The position numbers and the translations under genes were made by a program. Source: Candidatus Competibacteraceae bacterium (GTDB taxonomy: Bacteria > Pseudomonadota > Gammaproteobacteria > Competibacterales > Competibacteraceae). From it: a stretch of 41,951 nucleotides of DNA. The stretch is taken from positions 1 to 41,951 of the forward strand of contig REEE01000187.1 of assembly GCA_007695245.1 (NCBI GenBank), in the 5' to 3' direction. This document shows positions 17,370 to 28,870 of the stretch, piece by piece. The notes under the pieces are model-generated. The model worked only from the letters and a program-made list of their open reading frames with translations. It did not search any database and was not told where the DNA came from. The stretch's first letter is position 1. Each line of letters starts with the position of its first letter.

Positions 17370-18806
17370 TTGGAAAAACCCGTGTTAACCGCGATTCCCG
17401 AGGCTTGGCGCGACATGCGCCGGATTCGCCACGTGCATTTTGTCGGCATCGGCGGCTCCGGCATGAGCGGCATCGCCGAGGTCTTGCTGAATCTGGGTTA
17501 TACCGTGTCCGGTTCGGATCTGCGCGCCAGTGCGGCGACGGCGCGTCTGGCGCAGTTGGGGGCGTTGATCCAGCATGGGCATGCCGCCGAGCACGTCGCT
17601 GATTGCGACGCCGTGGTGATTTCCAGCGCGGTGGACGAGGATAACCCCGAAGTGGCGGCGGCGCGGGCCGCGCGGATTCCCGTGGTGCCCCGCGCCGAGA
17701 TGCTGGCCGAGTTGATGCGCTTCCGCTATGGCGTCGCCGTGGCGGGCACGCACGGCAAGACCACCACCACCAGCCTGATCACCAGCCTGTTGGCCGAGGG
17801 TGGACTGGACCCGACCTTCGTGATCGGTGGCCGGCTGAACAGCGCCGGGGCCAATGCCCGCCTGGGCGCGGGCCGTTTTCTGGTGGCCGAGGCCGATGAA
17901 AGCGACGCGTCGTTCCTGTTCTTGCAGCCGATGATGGCGGTGGTGACCAACATCGACGCCGATCATCTGCCGACCTACGGCGGCGACTTCGCGCGCTTGC
18001 GCGAGACCTTCGTCGAGTTTCTGCACCATCTGCCGTTTTACGGATTGGCGGTGTTGTGCGCCGACGATCCGCAATTGCGGGCGCTGTTGCCGCGCTTGAG
18101 CCGGCCGGTGCTGACTTACGGCACCGGTGAAGATTGCGACGCCCGCGCGACCGAGATCGTGCCGGACGGCCTGCGCACCCGGTTCGTGGCCCATCTGCCC
18201 GGTCTGAAGACGCCGTTGCCGGTCACCTTGAACCTGCCTGGCCGGCACAGCGTGTTGAATGCGCTGGCGGCCATCGTCGTGGCGCGCGAGTTGGGGGTGT
18301 CGGAAACGGCGATTCGCCGTGCCCTGCAAAATTTCCAGGGGATCGGTCGCCGCTTCCAACAACACGGCGAGCTGACCTTGCCCGATGGGGGCCGCGCCGC
18401 CGTGATGGAAGACTACGGCCATCATCCACGGGAAATTCAAGCGGTGCTCGGAGCGTTGCGCGGTGCGTGGCCGGGACGACGGCTGGTGCTGGCTTTCCAA
18501 CCGCATCGCTTCAGCCGGACCCGCGATCTGTTCGATGATTTTGCTCAGGTCCTGTCCGAAACGGACGCGCTGATCCTGTTGGACGTGTATCCAGCCGGGG
18601 AAAAACCGATTCCCGGAGCCGACGGGCGCAGCCTGAGTCGTGCGATCCGGACTCGTGGCAAGGTGAACCCGGTCTTTGTCGAGCAATCCGCCGATCTACC
18701 CACGGTGCTGCCGGATTTGCTGCGCGACGGCGATCTGCTGCTGCTGATGGGAGCTGGCGATATCGGCGCGATGGCGGCGCGGTTGGGGCGTGAAGGTAGA
18801 GGCTAA
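17370..18806 (+). CDS. murC: UDP-N-acetylmuramate:L-alanine ligase MurC
   Basis: MurC adds L-alanine to UDP-MurNAc, the first peptide step. The 478-aa product shows [14 protein letters not shown] near 27-40, the P-loop GTHGKTTTT at 126-134, [14 protein letters not shown], which marks MurC rather than Mpl, and DDYGHHP-like [10 protein letters not shown] for the C-terminal domain. It starts with a TTG preceded by AGGGGG 5-10 bases upstream. No in-frame ATG lies near the conserved start, so the rare TTG is likely real and may lower translation. ddlB follows after 18 bases. murB, often between the two, is absent. Confidence 0.95.
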   Translation: MEKPVLTAIPEAWRDMRRIRHVHFVGIGGSGMSGIAEVLLNLGYTVSGSDLRASAATARLAQLGALIQHGHAAEHVADCDAVVISSAVDEDNPEVAAARAARIPVVPRAEMLAELMRFRYGVAVAGTHGKTTTTSLITSLLAEGGLDPTFVIGGRLNSAGANARLGAGRFLVAEADESDASFLFLQPMMAVVTNIDADHLPTYGGDFARLRETFVEFLHHLPFYGLAVLCADDPQLRALLPRLSRPVLTYGTGEDCDARATEIVPDGLRTRFVAHLPGLKTPLPVTLNLPGRHSVLNALAAIVVARELGVSETAIRRALQNFQGIGRRFQQHGELTLPDGGRAAVMEDYGHHPREIQAVLGALRGAWPGRRLVLAFQPHRFSRTRDLFDDFAQVLSETDALILLDVYPAGEKPIPGADGRSLSRAIRTRGKVNPVFVEQSADLPTVLPDLLRDGDLLLLMGAGDIGAMAARLGREGRG

Positions 18807-18824
18807 CGGCTAAAGGTTATCTGA

Positions 18825-19778
<954 letters not shown>

Positions 19779-19791
19779 GTGAGGAGGCGCG

Positions 19792-20598
19792 ATGAAATTC
19801 GGCCGGAAACGGCGTCGGGGAGCCACGGCGCTCGACCGTAATCCCCCCAGCGCGGCGGAACGATGGCGGACGATCTGGGCGCCGCGAATGCGCTGGCTGG
19901 GCGTGGCCCTGGTGCTGGCCGCGCTCGGCTTCGGCGTGCGGGCCGGCAGCCAGAAACTGCATGACCCGGAAGCGTTTCCGCTGCGTCAGGTCCGCATCGA
20001 GGGTGAGTTGCGCAACCTGTCCGAGGCGGACCTGCGGCCCGTCGCGGGGGAGTTTCTGGGCCAGAACTTTTTTATCGCCAACCTGGACGCCTTGTACGCG
20101 GCGCTGGCCGCCAACCCCTGGGTTGAGGAGGTCACCGTGCGGCGCTGGTGGCCGGATACCGTGGAGATCGCGCTGCGCGAGCGCGTGGCGTTCGGTTATT
20201 GGGGCGCGGGGGAAGAAATGGTAGACGTGAACGGCCGGCGGTTCCGGCCGGATGGGGTGCGGCAGCCCGGTCCCTGGCCGCGATTGACCGGTCCGGATGG
20301 TCACGAGAAAACCTTGATCCGGGCTTATCAGGAGGCGCGGGCGTTGCTCGATCCGGTCGGGCTGACCCTGGCCAAGCTGACCCAGGACGACCGGCGGGCC
20401 TGGTGGCTGACTTTCGATAACGGTCTGGAAGTGTACGTGGGGCGCGAGCGGTTTGAAGAGCGGTTGCGGCGGTTGGCGCGGGTTTATCCGCGGGTGCTGG
20501 CCGTCCAGATCGACCGGATCGCGGTGGTGGACTTGCGCTATGTCAACGGTTTTGCCGTGCGCTGGAAAGCGGGATCTCCGGTTCCAACAGCCGGCTAA
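19792..20598 (+). CDS. ftsQ: Cell division protein FtsQ
   Basis: FtsQ is a bitopic division protein that recruits FtsL/FtsB and regulates septal synthesis. The 268-aa product has a basic cytoplasmic head (KFGRKRRRG), one membrane segment near 35-52 (WLGVALVLAALGFGV), a POTRA domain starting about residue 62 (FPLRQVRIEGELRNLSEADL), and the FtsQ beta domain with ANPWVEEVTVRRWWPDTVEI and YVNGFAVRW near the end. GAGGAGG lies just before the ATG. It sits 13 bases after ddlB and 24 before ftsA. Confidence 0.95.
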   Translation: MKFGRKRRRGATALDRNPPSAAERWRTIWAPRMRWLGVALVLAALGFGVRAGSQKLHDPEAFPLRQVRIEGELRNLSEADLRPVAGEFLGQNFFIANLDALYAALAANPWVEEVTVRRWWPDTVEIALRERVAFGYWGAGEEMVDVNGRRFRPDGVRQPGPWPRLTGPDGHEKTLIRAYQEARALLDPVGLTLAKLTQDDRRAWWLTFDNGLEVYVGRERFEERLRRLARVYPRVLAVQIDRIAVVDLRYVNGFAVRWKAGSPVPTAG

Positions 20599-20622
20599 AC
20601 AATTGCGGGAAATGGAGCGGTT

Positions 20623-21843
20623 ATGTCCAGAAAAGAAGACAAGAAGCTGATCGTCGGGCTCGATATCGGCACCTCGAAGGTGGTGGTCATCGTCGGCGAG
20701 GTCGGTTTGGAAGGCGGCATTGAAATATCCGGCATGGGCACGCATCCCTCGCGGGGCCTGAAGAAGGGAGTCGTGGTCAATATCGAGTCCACGGTCCAGT
20801 CGATCCAGCACGCGGTGGACGAAGCGGAACAGATGGCCGGCTGCCGGATTCACTCGGTGTATACCGGGATCTCCGGCAGCCATATCCGCAGCCTCAATTC
20901 GCACGGGGTCACCGCCATCAAGGATCAGGAAGTCACACCGGCCGACGTGGAGCGGGTGATGGAGGCGGCGCGGGTGGTGGCGATTCCAGCCGATCAGAAA
21001 ATCCTCCATATCCTGCCCCAAGAATTCATCGTCGATAGCCAGGAGGGCATCCAGGATCCGATCGGCATGTCCGGGGTGCGTCTGGAAGCGCGAGTTCACA
21101 TCGTCACCGGCGCGGTGAGTGCGGCCCAGAACATCATCAAATGCGTGCAGCGCTGCGGCTTGGAGGTGGATGACATCATCCTGCAACAGTTGGCCTCCAG
21201 TCGGGCGGTGCTGACGCGGGACGAGAAGGAATTAGGCGTTTGCCTGCTGGACCTCGGTGGAGGCACCACCGATCTGGCGGTGTTCACGGACGGCGCGATC
21301 AGTCATACCGCCGTGATCCCGATCGCCGGCGATCAGGTGACCAACGATATCGCCGTGGCTTTCCGCACCCCGACCCAGTCGGCCGAACAGATCAAGGTCC
21401 AGCACGCCTGCTGCCTCAAACAACTGGCGCGGCCCGACCAGCGGATCGACGTGACCAGCGTCGGGGATCGGGCGGCGCGCTCGCTGTCCCGCCATACCTT
21501 GGCCGAGGTGGTGGAGCCGCGTTACGAAGAATTTTTCGAACTGGCGCGCGAGGAACTTCAGCGCAGCGGCTTCGAAAATCTGATCGCGGCGGGCGTGGTG
21601 CTGACGGGCGGCAGTTCCCGAATGGAGGGCGTGGCGGAATTGGCTGAAGAGGTGTTTCACATGCCGGTGCGACTGGGGCTGCCCCAGGATGTCACCGGCC
21701 TGGAAGACGTGGTGTGCAATCCGGTGTATTCCACCGCGGTGGGATTGCTGTTGTTCGGTCATGAAAATCGGCCGGTCAAGCCGGAGCCGGTGCTACGGGG
21801 TGGCCACAAGGGGGTGTGGGCGCGGATGAAAAGCTGGTTTTAA
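20623..21843 (+). CDS. ftsA: Cell division protein FtsA
   Basis: FtsA is an actin-like ATPase that tethers FtsZ to the membrane. The 406-aa product has the phosphate-1 motif IVGLDIGTSKVVVIVGE near 10-26, the SHI/1C domain with SVYTGISGSHI, phosphate-2 LLDLGGGTTDLAVF, and the adenosine motif VVLTGGSSRMEGV. The C-terminal amphipathic membrane-targeting helix is the terminal KGVWARMKSWF. Size and motifs are typical. GGAG lies about 8 bases before the ATG. Confidence 0.97.
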   Translation: MSRKEDKKLIVGLDIGTSKVVVIVGEVGLEGGIEISGMGTHPSRGLKKGVVVNIESTVQSIQHAVDEAEQMAGCRIHSVYTGISGSHIRSLNSHGVTAIKDQEVTPADVERVMEAARVVAIPADQKILHILPQEFIVDSQEGIQDPIGMSGVRLEARVHIVTGAVSAAQNIIKCVQRCGLEVDDIILQQLASSRAVLTRDEKELGVCLLDLGGGTTDLAVFTDGAISHTAVIPIAGDQVTNDIAVAFRTPTQSAEQIKVQHACCLKQLARPDQRIDVTSVGDRAARSLSRHTLAEVVEPRYEEFFELAREELQRSGFENLIAAGVVLTGGSSRMEGVAELAEEVFHMPVRLGLPQDVTGLEDVVCNPVYSTAVGLLLFGHENRPVKPEPVLRGGHKGVWARMKSWF

Positions 21844-21909
21844 AGGATGTTTTCCCATCGTTAGATCGAGAAATTTGGGTCGATAACTATCAATCGAGGA
21901 GAGAGTGCC

Positions 21910-23085
21910 ATGTTCGAACTGATGGATACCAAGGCGGAAAATGCGGTCATCAAAGTGGTGGGCGTCGGGGGCGGCGGCAGCAACGCCGTGCTGCACATGC
22001 TGACCGCCAACATCGATGGCGTGGATTTTATTTGCGCCAACACCGACGCGCAGGCCTTGAAGACCTGCACGGTGCCGATCACCCTGCAGATGGGTGCCAG
22101 CATCACCAAGGGGCTGGGCGCGGGTGCCAATCCGGACATCGGCCGGCAGGCCGCCCAAGAGGACTGCGAGCGAATTCGGGAAGTCTTGCAGGGGGCCGAC
22201 ATGGTGTTCATCACCGCCGGCATGGGCGGCGGCACCGGCACCGGCGCGGCGCCGGTGGTGGCGCAACTGGCTCGGGAGATGGGTATTCTGACCGTGGCGG
22301 TAGTGACCAAGCCCTTCCCCTTCGAGGGTAAGAAGCGCATGGAAGTGGCGATGCATGGCATCCGCAATTTGAGCGAGACCGTCGATTCCCTGATCACCAT
22401 TCCCAACGAGAAGTTGCTGGCGGTGCTGGGCAAGAGCACCAGCCTGCTCGATACCTTCAAAGCCGCCAACGACGTGCTGCTGGGCGCGGTGCAGGGCATC
22501 GCCGAACTGATCACCAATCCCGGGCTGATCAACGTGGATTTCGCCGACGTGCGCACGGTGATGTCCGAAATGGGCATGGCGATGATGGGCACCGGTCGCG
22601 CGGTCGGCGACGGCCGCGCCCGCGAGGCGGCCGAGGCGGCCATCGCCAGTCCGTTGCTGGAGAACGTCAATCTGGCCGGTGCCAGGGGTCTGCTGGTCAA
22701 CATCACCTCGGGCATGGACCTGACCATCGGCGAGTTCGAGGAAGTCGGCAACACCATCAAGGATCTGGCCTCCGACGACGCGACCGTGGTGGTCGGCACG
22801 GCGATCGATCCGGAAATGCACAACGAATTGCGGGTAACCATCGTTGCGACCGGCATCGGCCAGGGTGTCGTGGCCAAGCCGGCCGCCGGGCGCGACCGGG
22901 AGTCGAGCATTCCGCACGTCAAACTGGTGCAGCAACGGGAGCGCGAAGGGGAAATAGCCGCTCACGCCCGTCACGACCGGTTGGGCCGGGCCAAGGCGGT
23001 CGGCGATGGCCTGAGCGAACCGCGCACCGAGGCCGATCTGGAATATTTGGACATTCCGGCTTTTTTGCGCCGGCAGGCGGATTGA
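21910..23085 (+). CDS. ftsZ: Cell division GTPase FtsZ
   Basis: FtsZ is the tubulin homologue that forms the Z ring. The 391-aa product has GVGGGGSNAV at 18-27, NPDIG at 74-78, the GTP-binding signature GGGTGTG at 106-112, the T7-loop region LINVDFADV, and the conserved C-terminal peptide YLDIPAFLRRQ, which binds FtsA, ZipA and ZapD. The linker is short. GGAGAG precedes the ATG. zapD, encoding an FtsZ-bundling partner, lies about 6 kb downstream on the other strand. Confidence 0.98.
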   Translation: MFELMDTKAENAVIKVVGVGGGGSNAVLHMLTANIDGVDFICANTDAQALKTCTVPITLQMGASITKGLGAGANPDIGRQAAQEDCERIREVLQGADMVFITAGMGGGTGTGAAPVVAQLAREMGILTVAVVTKPFPFEGKKRMEVAMHGIRNLSETVDSLITIPNEKLLAVLGKSTSLLDTFKAANDVLLGAVQGIAELITNPGLINVDFADVRTVMSEMGMAMMGTGRAVGDGRAREAAEAAIASPLLENVNLAGARGLLVNITSGMDLTIGEFEEVGNTIKDLASDDATVVVGTAIDPEMHNELRVTIVATGIGQGVVAKPAAGRDRESSIPHVKLVQQREREGEIAAHARHDRLGRAKAVGDGLSEPRTEADLEYLDIPAFLRRQAD

Positions 23086-23105
23086 CGAAGTCGCGCTGGC
23101 TGGAT

Positions 23106-23175
23106 CCTCCGCCGCCGGCTCGCTGCCGCCGGCGCGGAGGCCCCAGTCCGCTAAGGCGGGCGTTGGCGCTTTTTT
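23106..23175 (+). terminator. Candidate terminator after ftsZ
   Basis: A GC-rich hairpin pairs CCTCCGC-C-GCCGGC (23106-23119) with GCCGGCGCGGAGG (23128-23140) around an 8-base loop, with one bulged C. A short CCGC-TAAG-GCGG hairpin and a six-T run (23170-23175) follow. The T run lies 30 bases beyond the main stem, so termination may be weak or partial, leaving some read-through into lpxC. Confidence 0.4.
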
Positions 23176-23384
23176 CGTAACTTAGCAACAAATCGCGTTG
23201 CGAACAAGAAACAAAAGTTGCAAGATCGCTACTGATTGCGGTATCTTTACCGCAACGCAGGCGGGTCTGGCGGTGATCGGCTGGTTGATCCTCCAGCCGG
23301 CGCTTCGAGGGGCATTCAGCCCTATCCGCGCCACGAACCACGATGCTCTGCTCCAGTTCAATCGATGTGTTGGGGGATCTTACC
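23176..23384 (+). promoter_or_regulatory. lpxC leader with perfect inverted repeat and possible promoter
   Basis: The gap between ftsZ and lpxC (23086-23384) has no gene. In it, TTGCGGTA (23236-23243) and TACCGCAA (23248-23255) form a perfect 8-bp inverted repeat around TCTT. A possible promoter, TTGCAA at 23218-23223 with TATCTT at 23242-23247 (18-bp spacer), overlaps that repeat, so the repeat could be an operator. The start of lpxC is preceded by GGGGGA. The promoter match is only moderate. Confidence 0.4.
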
Positions 23385-24299
23385 ATGATCAGGCAGCGAA
23401 CCTTGAAAAACGCCATTCGGGCGACCGGTGTCGGTTTGCACACCGGCGATAAAGTTTATTTAACCCTGCGGCCTGCAGCGCCCGAGGTCGGCATCGTGTT
23501 CCGGCGGGTCGATTTGCCCGAACCGGTCGAAATTAAGGCCTGTCCGGGCAATGTCGGCGATACCCAACTGTCCACCTCGCTGGTCAAGGGCAAAATCCGG
23601 ATTTCCACGGTCGAGCATCTGTTGTCGGCGTTCGCGGGGCTGGGCATCGACAACGCTTATGTGGACGTGAGCGCCGCCGAGGTGCCGATCATGGACGGCA
23701 GCGCCGGTCCTTTCGTGTTTCTGATCCAGTCGGCGGGTATCGAGGAGCAGAACGCGCCCAAGCGATTTATCCGCATCAAAAAGCCCGTGGTGATCGAAGA
23801 GGACGACAAATGGGCGCGCTTCGATCCTTTCGCGGGTTTTAAGGTCGAGTTCACCATCGCTTTCGACCATCCGCTGTTTAAGGGGCGCAACCAGCACGCG
23901 GTAGTGGATTTCTCGACGACCTCCTTCGTCAAGGAAGTCAGCCGGGCGCGCACCTTCGGATTCATGCGCGATCTGGAATACCTGCGGGAGCGGCAACTGG
24001 CGCTGGGCGGTACGCTGGACAACGCGATCGTGGTGGATGATTACCGGATCCTCAACGAGGATGGCTTGCGCTATGAGGACGAGTTCGTCAAGCATAAGAT
24101 TCTGGACGCCATCGGCGATCTGTATCTCCTGGGCCGCAGCCTGATTGGGGCCTTCACCGGCTACAAATCCGGTCACGCCCTGAACAACCGCTTGTTGCGC
24201 GAATTATTGGCCGATCGTGCGGCCTGGGAAGAAGTGACGTTCAGCGACGAGCGGCACGCGCCGATTTCCTACCTGCAACCGGCCCAGGCGACCCGCTGA
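23385..24299 (+). CDS. lpxC: UDP-3-O-acyl-N-acetylglucosamine deacetylase LpxC
   Basis: LpxC is the zinc deacetylase that commits UDP-GlcNAc derivatives to lipid A synthesis, which shows the host makes lipopolysaccharide. The 304-aa product has [20 protein letters not shown] at the start, the zinc ligand His78 in [22 protein letters not shown], and the second metal motif [14 protein letters not shown]. An upstream in-frame ATG at 23343 adds 14 unconserved residues and is rejected. The order ftsZ-lpxC-secA is the common one. Confidence 0.97.
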   Translation: MIRQRTLKNAIRATGVGLHTGDKVYLTLRPAAPEVGIVFRRVDLPEPVEIKACPGNVGDTQLSTSLVKGKIRISTVEHLLSAFAGLGIDNAYVDVSAAEVPIMDGSAGPFVFLIQSAGIEEQNAPKRFIRIKKPVVIEEDDKWARFDPFAGFKVEFTIAFDHPLFKGRNQHAVVDFSTTSFVKEVSRARTFGFMRDLEYLRERQLALGGTLDNAIVVDDYRILNEDGLRYEDEFVKHKILDAIGDLYLLGRSLIGAFTGYKSGHALNNRLLRELLADRAAWEEVTFSDERHAPISYLQPAQATR

Positions 24300-24343
24300 A
24301 CCCCGCTGCTGCCCCGCGGTCAGTTTCCAAGTCCCCCTTTGAT

Positions 24344-24378
24344 ACGGCTTCCCGGCGTTCCCGGGAAGCCGTTCTTTT
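24344..24378 (+). terminator. Intrinsic terminator after lpxC
   Basis: A perfect 12-bp stem (24344-24355 with 24361-24372, core GGCTTCCCGG/CCGGGAAGCC) with a 5-base loop is followed by TCTTTT. It lies 45 bases after the lpxC stop and probably ends the dcw transcript. Confidence 0.88.
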
Positions 24379-24483
24379 GTGGCGAGACCGGCTCGATCGC
24401 CAGTCTGCGCCGCGCAAAAACCCCACCGCTGGAGTATCATGACGCCCGTTTTCATTCAGCGATGCAGCAAAAGGCCCTGATTC

Positions 24484-27210
24484 ATGAATATTCTGAAAGC
24501 CATTTTTGGCAGCCGTAACGACCGCATGCTCCGCCGCATGCGTAAGGTCGTGGACCGAATCAACGCGTTGGAGGCAGGGATCACCGCGTTGAACGACGCC
24601 GATCTGCGCGCCAAAACCGCCGAGTTCCAGAATCGGGTCGCCGAAGGCGAGAAACTGGACGCGCTGTTACCGGAAGCGTTCGCGGTGGTGCGCGAAGCCA
24701 GCCAGCGCGCCTTGAGCATGCGGCATTTCGATGTCCAGCTACTCGGCGGTTTGGTGCTGCACCAGGGCAAAATCGCCGAAATGCGCACCGGCGAAGGCAA
24801 GACCCTGGTGGCGACGCTCCCGGTCTATCTCAACGCCCTGACCGGCAAGGGCGTGCACGTTGTGACGGTCAACGACTACCTGGCCCGCCGCGACGCCGAA
24901 TGGATGGGGCAAATCTATGACTTCCTGGGCATGAGCGTTGGGGTGGTGGTCGCCGGCATGAGTCCCGAGGAAAAGCGCGCCGCTTACGCCGCCGACATCA
25001 CCTACGGCACCAATAACGAATACGGGTTCGACTACCTGCGCGACAACATGGCTTTCGGGCTGGAACAAAAGGTGCAACGACCGCTGCACTACGCACTGGT
25101 GGACGAGGTGGACTCGATCCTGATCGACGAGGCGCGCACCCCGCTGATCATCTCCGGCCCCACCGAGGAAAGCTCCGAACTCTATCGCCGGGTCAACGAG
25201 ATCGTCCCCAAACTGACCCGCCAGCCCCAACAACAGGAAGCGGAAGGCGAGGAGGAATCCGGGGATTACTGGGTGGACGAAAAGGTCAAGCAGGCTTACT
25301 TGACCGAGCAGGGTCACCAACGGGTCGAGGATCTGCTGCTGGAGACCGGTTTGTTGCGCGAGGGCGACAGTCTGTACGACGCCGCCCACTTGGGCGTCTT
25401 CCACCATCTGAACGCCTGTTTGCGGGCGCACGCGCTGTTTCACAAGGATGTGGAATACATCGTTCGCAACGACGAAATCATCATCGTCGATGAGTTTACC
25501 GGGCGCACCATGCCCGGTCGGCGCTGGTCGGATGGGTTGCACCAGGCCATCGAAGCCAAGGAACAGGTGCCGATCCAGGCCGAAAATCAGACCCTGGCGT
25601 CGATCACCTTCCAGAACTACTTTCGGCTGTACCAGAAGCTGGCTGGCATGACCGGCACCGCCGACACCGAAGCCTTCGAATTCCAGGAAATCTACGGTCT
25701 GGAAGTGGTGATCGCGCCCACCCATCTGCCGATGATCCGCAAGGATCTGGGTGACCTGATCTTCCTCACGCAACGGGAGAAACACGATGCGGTCCTGGAG
25801 GATATTCGCGACTGTCGCCGGCGCGAGCAGCCGGTATTGGTCGGCACCACGTCCATCGAAGTCTCCGAACTCCTGTCCAAGCTGCTGGACAAGGACCAGA
25901 TTCCCCATCGGGTGCTGAACGCCAAACAGCACGACAAGGAAGCGGAGGTCATCGCCCAGGCCGGCCGGCCGGGTGCCGTGACCATCGCCACCAACATGGC
26001 CGGCCGCGGCACCGATATCGTGCTGGGCGGCAACCTGCAGGTCGAGCTGAAGGCGTTGGACCCGGCGGCGGGCGCGGCGGTCCACGAGGACGTGGAACGC
26101 GCCTGGCAAACCCGACACCAGCAGGTGGTGGCGGCCGGCGGCCTGCATGTCATCGGCACCGAGCGCCATGAATCGCGGCGCATCGACAATCAGTTGCGCG
26201 GCCGTTCCGGCCGGCAGGGCGATCCGGGCTCCACCCGGTTCTATCTATCGCTGGAAGATAATCTGCTGCGGATCTTCGCGTCCGAGCGGGTGGCGGGATT
26301 GATGCAGAAACTGGGTATGGAGAAGGGCGAAGCCATCGAACATCCCTGGGTGACCAAAGCCATTGAGAACGCCCAGCGCAAGGTCGAGGCCCACAACTTC
26401 GATATCCGCAAGAACCTGCTGGAATTCGACGACGTCGCCAACGACCAGCGCAAGGTGATGTATGCCTGGCGCAATGAGTTGATGGAAACCGAGGATGTCT
26501 CGGAGACGTTGCGGGATATGCGCGACGAGGTGTTCAAGGCGGCGATCGATGCGTACATCCCGCCCCAAAGCCTGGAGGAACAATGGAACGTGGCGGGATT
26601 GCAAGAAGCGCTGGAGCGGGATTTCAGCTTGCAACTGCCGATTCAATCCTGGTTGGACGCCGATCCCAACCTGCATGAGGAAACCTTGCGGGAGCGCATT
26701 CACGCCGAGCTGGAACAGGCCTACGCGCAAAAAGAGGAGCGGGTCGGCACCCCGTGGATTCGGCAGTTCGAGAAAGCCGTGCTGCTGCAAGTGCTGGATA
26801 GCCATTGGCGCGAGCATCTGGCGGCGATGGATTATTTGCGCCAGGGCATTCATCTGCGCGGTTACGCCCAGAAAAACCCCAAACAGGAATACAAGCGCGA
26901 ATCCTTCGCGATGTTCCAGGCGCTGGTGCAGCGCATCCACCACGAAGCCGTCGCGTTTCTGGCGCGCGCCCAGTTTCAGACCGAACCGGCCCCGATTCCC
27001 GAACCGCGGCAGCCGGCGCCGGCCGCCCTGCGCTTCGAACACGCCGAAGCGTCGGCGCTGGCGGACGGTGCCGGGGAAGACGAATCGCGGCGACCGCCGG
27101 AAACCCCGCAGACTCCGTTCGTGCGCGAAGGCCGCAAGGTCGGTCGCAACGAACCCTGCCCCTGCGGCTCGGGCAAAAAGTACAAGCATTGCCACGGGCA
27201 GTTGAATTGA
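24484..27210 (+). CDS. secA: Protein translocase ATPase SecA
   Basis: SecA is the motor of the Sec export pathway. The 908-aa product has Walker [12 protein letters not shown] at 100-110, the DEAD-type motif [41 protein letters not shown], and the nucleotide-binding domain 2 motif [13 protein letters not shown]. At the C-terminus is the zinc-binding, SecB-interacting tail [14 protein letters not shown] with Cys892, Cys894, Cys903 and His904. It ends 20 bases before argJ. No secM-like arrest gene precedes it, so regulation differs from E. coli. Confidence 0.98.
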   Translation: MNILKAIFGSRNDRMLRRMRKVVDRINALEAGITALNDADLRAKTAEFQNRVAEGEKLDALLPEAFAVVREASQRALSMRHFDVQLLGGLVLHQGKIAEMRTGEGKTLVATLPVYLNALTGKGVHVVTVNDYLARRDAEWMGQIYDFLGMSVGVVVAGMSPEEKRAAYAADITYGTNNEYGFDYLRDNMAFGLEQKVQRPLHYALVDEVDSILIDEARTPLIISGPTEESSELYRRVNEIVPKLTRQPQQQEAEGEEESGDYWVDEKVKQAYLTEQGHQRVEDLLLETGLLREGDSLYDAAHLGVFHHLNACLRAHALFHKDVEYIVRNDEIIIVDEFTGRTMPGRRWSDGLHQAIEAKEQVPIQAENQTLASITFQNYFRLYQKLAGMTGTADTEAFEFQEIYGLEVVIAPTHLPMIRKDLGDLIFLTQREKHDAVLEDIRDCRRREQPVLVGTTSIEVSELLSKLLDKDQIPHRVLNAKQHDKEAEVIAQAGRPGAVTIATNMAGRGTDIVLGGNLQVELKALDPAAGAAVHEDVERAWQTRHQQVVAAGGLHVIGTERHESRRIDNQLRGRSGRQGDPGSTRFYLSLEDNLLRIFASERVAGLMQKLGMEKGEAIEHPWVTKAIENAQRKVEAHNFDIRKNLLEFDDVANDQRKVMYAWRNELMETEDVSETLRDMRDEVFKAAIDAYIPPQSLEEQWNVAGLQEALERDFSLQLPIQSWLDADPNLHEETLRERIHAELEQAYAQKEERVGTPWIRQFEKAVLLQVLDSHWREHLAAMDYLRQGIHLRGYAQKNPKQEYKRESFAMFQALVQRIHHEAVAFLARAQFQTEPAPIPEPRQPAPAALRFEHAEASALADGAGEDESRRPPETPQTPFVREGRKVGRNEPCPCGSGKKYKHCHGQLN

Positions 27211-27230
27211 GATAGGGAGAGAGCCAGCGC

Positions 27231-28421
27231 ATGGAACCGCTCGTCGTCGCCGGCCTCCGGCTGGGAACCGCCCGCGCCGGGATCAAATATCCCGACCGCC
27301 CCGATCTGGTCGCGATCGAAACCGCGGTGGGAACCCATGCCGCCGCCGCCTTCACCCGCAACGCCTTTTGCGCCGCGCCGGTTGCGGTGGCGCGGGCGCA
27401 TCTGGCCGCCGCCCGGCCGCGCTATCTGGTCATCAACACCGGCAACGCCAATGCCGGCACCGGCCGCCGAGGTCTGGCGGACGCCGAGGCGAGCTGTCGG
27501 GCGTTGGCGACGTTGACCGGCTGTCTGCCCGAAGAGGTGCTGCCGTTTTCCACCGGGGTCATCGGCGAACCGCTGCCGCTGGACCGGTTGACGGCGGGCC
27601 TGCCGGCGGCGCTGGCGGATCTGCGGCCGGACGGCTGGCGCGCCGCCGCCCACGGGATCATGACCACCGACACCCGGCCCAAATGGTCCTCCCGACAACT
27701 GATGCTGACCGGGCAACCCGTGACGGTGACCGGTATCGCCAAGGGCGCGGGGATGATCCGGCCGGATATGGCCACGATGCTGGCCTTCATCGCCACCGAT
27801 GCCGCCGCGGACGAGGAACAGTTAAAACAGATGCTGACCGACGCGGTCGCCGACTCCTTCAATGCCATCACCGTGGATGGCGACACCTCGACCAATGATG
27901 CCTGTGTGCTGCTGGCCACCGGCCAGTCTGGGGTCCACGTTCCGGCGCGAGGGCCGGACAGCGAGCGCTTCGCCGCCGCCGTGCGCGAGGTCTGCGTGGA
28001 TCTGGCGCAGGCCATCATCCGCGATGGCGAAGGCGCCACCAAGTTCATCACCGTGTGGGTCGAGGGGGGACGGGATGCGGCCGAATGTCGGCGGGTCGCC
28101 GAGACCATCGCCCATTCTCCTCTGGTTAAAACCGCCTTTTTCGCCTCCGATCCCAACTGGGGGCGGATTCTGGCGGCGGTCGGTCGGAGCGGCTTGTCCG
28201 ATTTCGATTTGGACCGGGTCGCCATTCATTTGGACGAGGTCTGCATCGTCCGCGCCGGTGGCCGCGCGCCGGATTACACCGAAGCGCGGGGACAGGCGGT
28301 GATGCGACGACCCGAGATCACCGTGCGGGTCGAACTCGGGCGGGGCGCGGCCGCGACGCGGATTTGGACCACCGATCTGTCCTACGACTACGTGCGCATC
28401 AACGCCGAGTACCGGACGTGA
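27231..28421 (+). CDS. argJ: Ornithine acetyltransferase / N-acetylglutamate synthase ArgJ
   Basis: ArgJ moves the acetyl group from N-acetylornithine to glutamate, recycling it in arginine synthesis. The 396-aa proenzyme has the self-cleavage motif [14 protein letters not shown] at 171-184. The cut falls between Ala181 and Thr182, giving alpha and beta chains, and Thr182 becomes the nucleophile. Other family motifs are NTGNANAGTG near 69-78, [10 protein letters not shown] and [12 protein letters not shown]. Whether it also uses acetyl-CoA cannot be told from sequence. It overlaps mutT by 4 bases (GTGA), an argJ-mutT arrangement also seen in other gammaproteobacteria. Confidence 0.96.
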   Translation: MEPLVVAGLRLGTARAGIKYPDRPDLVAIETAVGTHAAAAFTRNAFCAAPVAVARAHLAAARPRYLVINTGNANAGTGRRGLADAEASCRALATLTGCLPEEVLPFSTGVIGEPLPLDRLTAGLPAALADLRPDGWRAAAHGIMTTDTRPKWSSRQLMLTGQPVTVTGIAKGAGMIRPDMATMLAFIATDAAADEEQLKQMLTDAVADSFNAITVDGDTSTNDACVLLATGQSGVHVPARGPDSERFAAAVREVCVDLAQAIIRDGEGATKFITVWVEGGRDAAECRRVAETIAHSPLVKTAFFASDPNWGRILAAVGRSGLSDFDLDRVAIHLDEVCIVRAGGRAPDYTEARGQAVMRRPEITVRVELGRGAAATRIWTTDLSYDYVRINAEYRT

Positions 28422-28870
28422 GCGCCGAATCCCGAACCCTCCGCGTGGCGGTGGGCATCATTACCGACCCCAGGGGAGCGATCCTGATCGCCCGTCGGCC
28501 CGATCACGTTCATCAGGGCGGCTTGTGGGAGTTTCCCGGCGGCAAGGTGGAAGCCGCCGAGACGGTGGAAACCGCGTTGCGGCGCGAGTTGCACGAAGAA
28601 CTGGGGATCGTGGTCCAGGCCGCCGAACCGTGGCTGTGGGTCCGGCACCCCTATCCCGAGAAAACCGTGGTGTTGGAGGTCTGGCGGGTGACGGCTTATC
28701 GCGGCGAGCCGCACGGGCGGGAAGGGCAACCGTTGACTTGGGCGCTCCCGGAGACCCTGGCCCATTTTGCTTTTCCCGCCGCTGACGCACCCATCATCGC
28801 CCGGTTGCGCCAGGAGCGGACTCAAATGGCGCAGCAGGCCAGTTCGAAGGCGACGTCGGCCGTACTCTGA
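28418..28870 (+). CDS. mutT: 8-oxo-dGTP diphosphatase MutT
   Basis: MutT hydrolyses oxidised 8-oxo-dGTP to prevent mutation. The 150-aa product contains a full Nudix box, G-x5-E-x7-REL-x-EEL-G-I, starting at GGKVEAAE, plus the MutT-type [19 protein letters not shown] and GGLWEFPGG. There is no ThiE-like C-terminal domain, unlike some pseudomonad fusions. I use the GTG at 28418, which overlaps the argJ stop. The frame also opens at 28364 inside argJ, but that extension is not conserved. The 3' end overlaps the 3' end of zapD on the other strand by 49 bases. Confidence 0.93.
   Translation: MSAESRTLRVAVGIITDPRGAILIARRPDHVHQGGLWEFPGGKVEAAETVETALRRELHEELGIVVQAAEPWLWVRHPYPEKTVVLEVWRVTAYRGEPHGREGQPLTWALPETLAHFAFPAADAPIIARLRQERTQMAQQASSKATSAVL

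Noticed and set aside
24300-24483. secM-like regulator before secA
   Set aside because: No open frame with a signal peptide or arrest motif fits in this gap, which holds a terminator instead.
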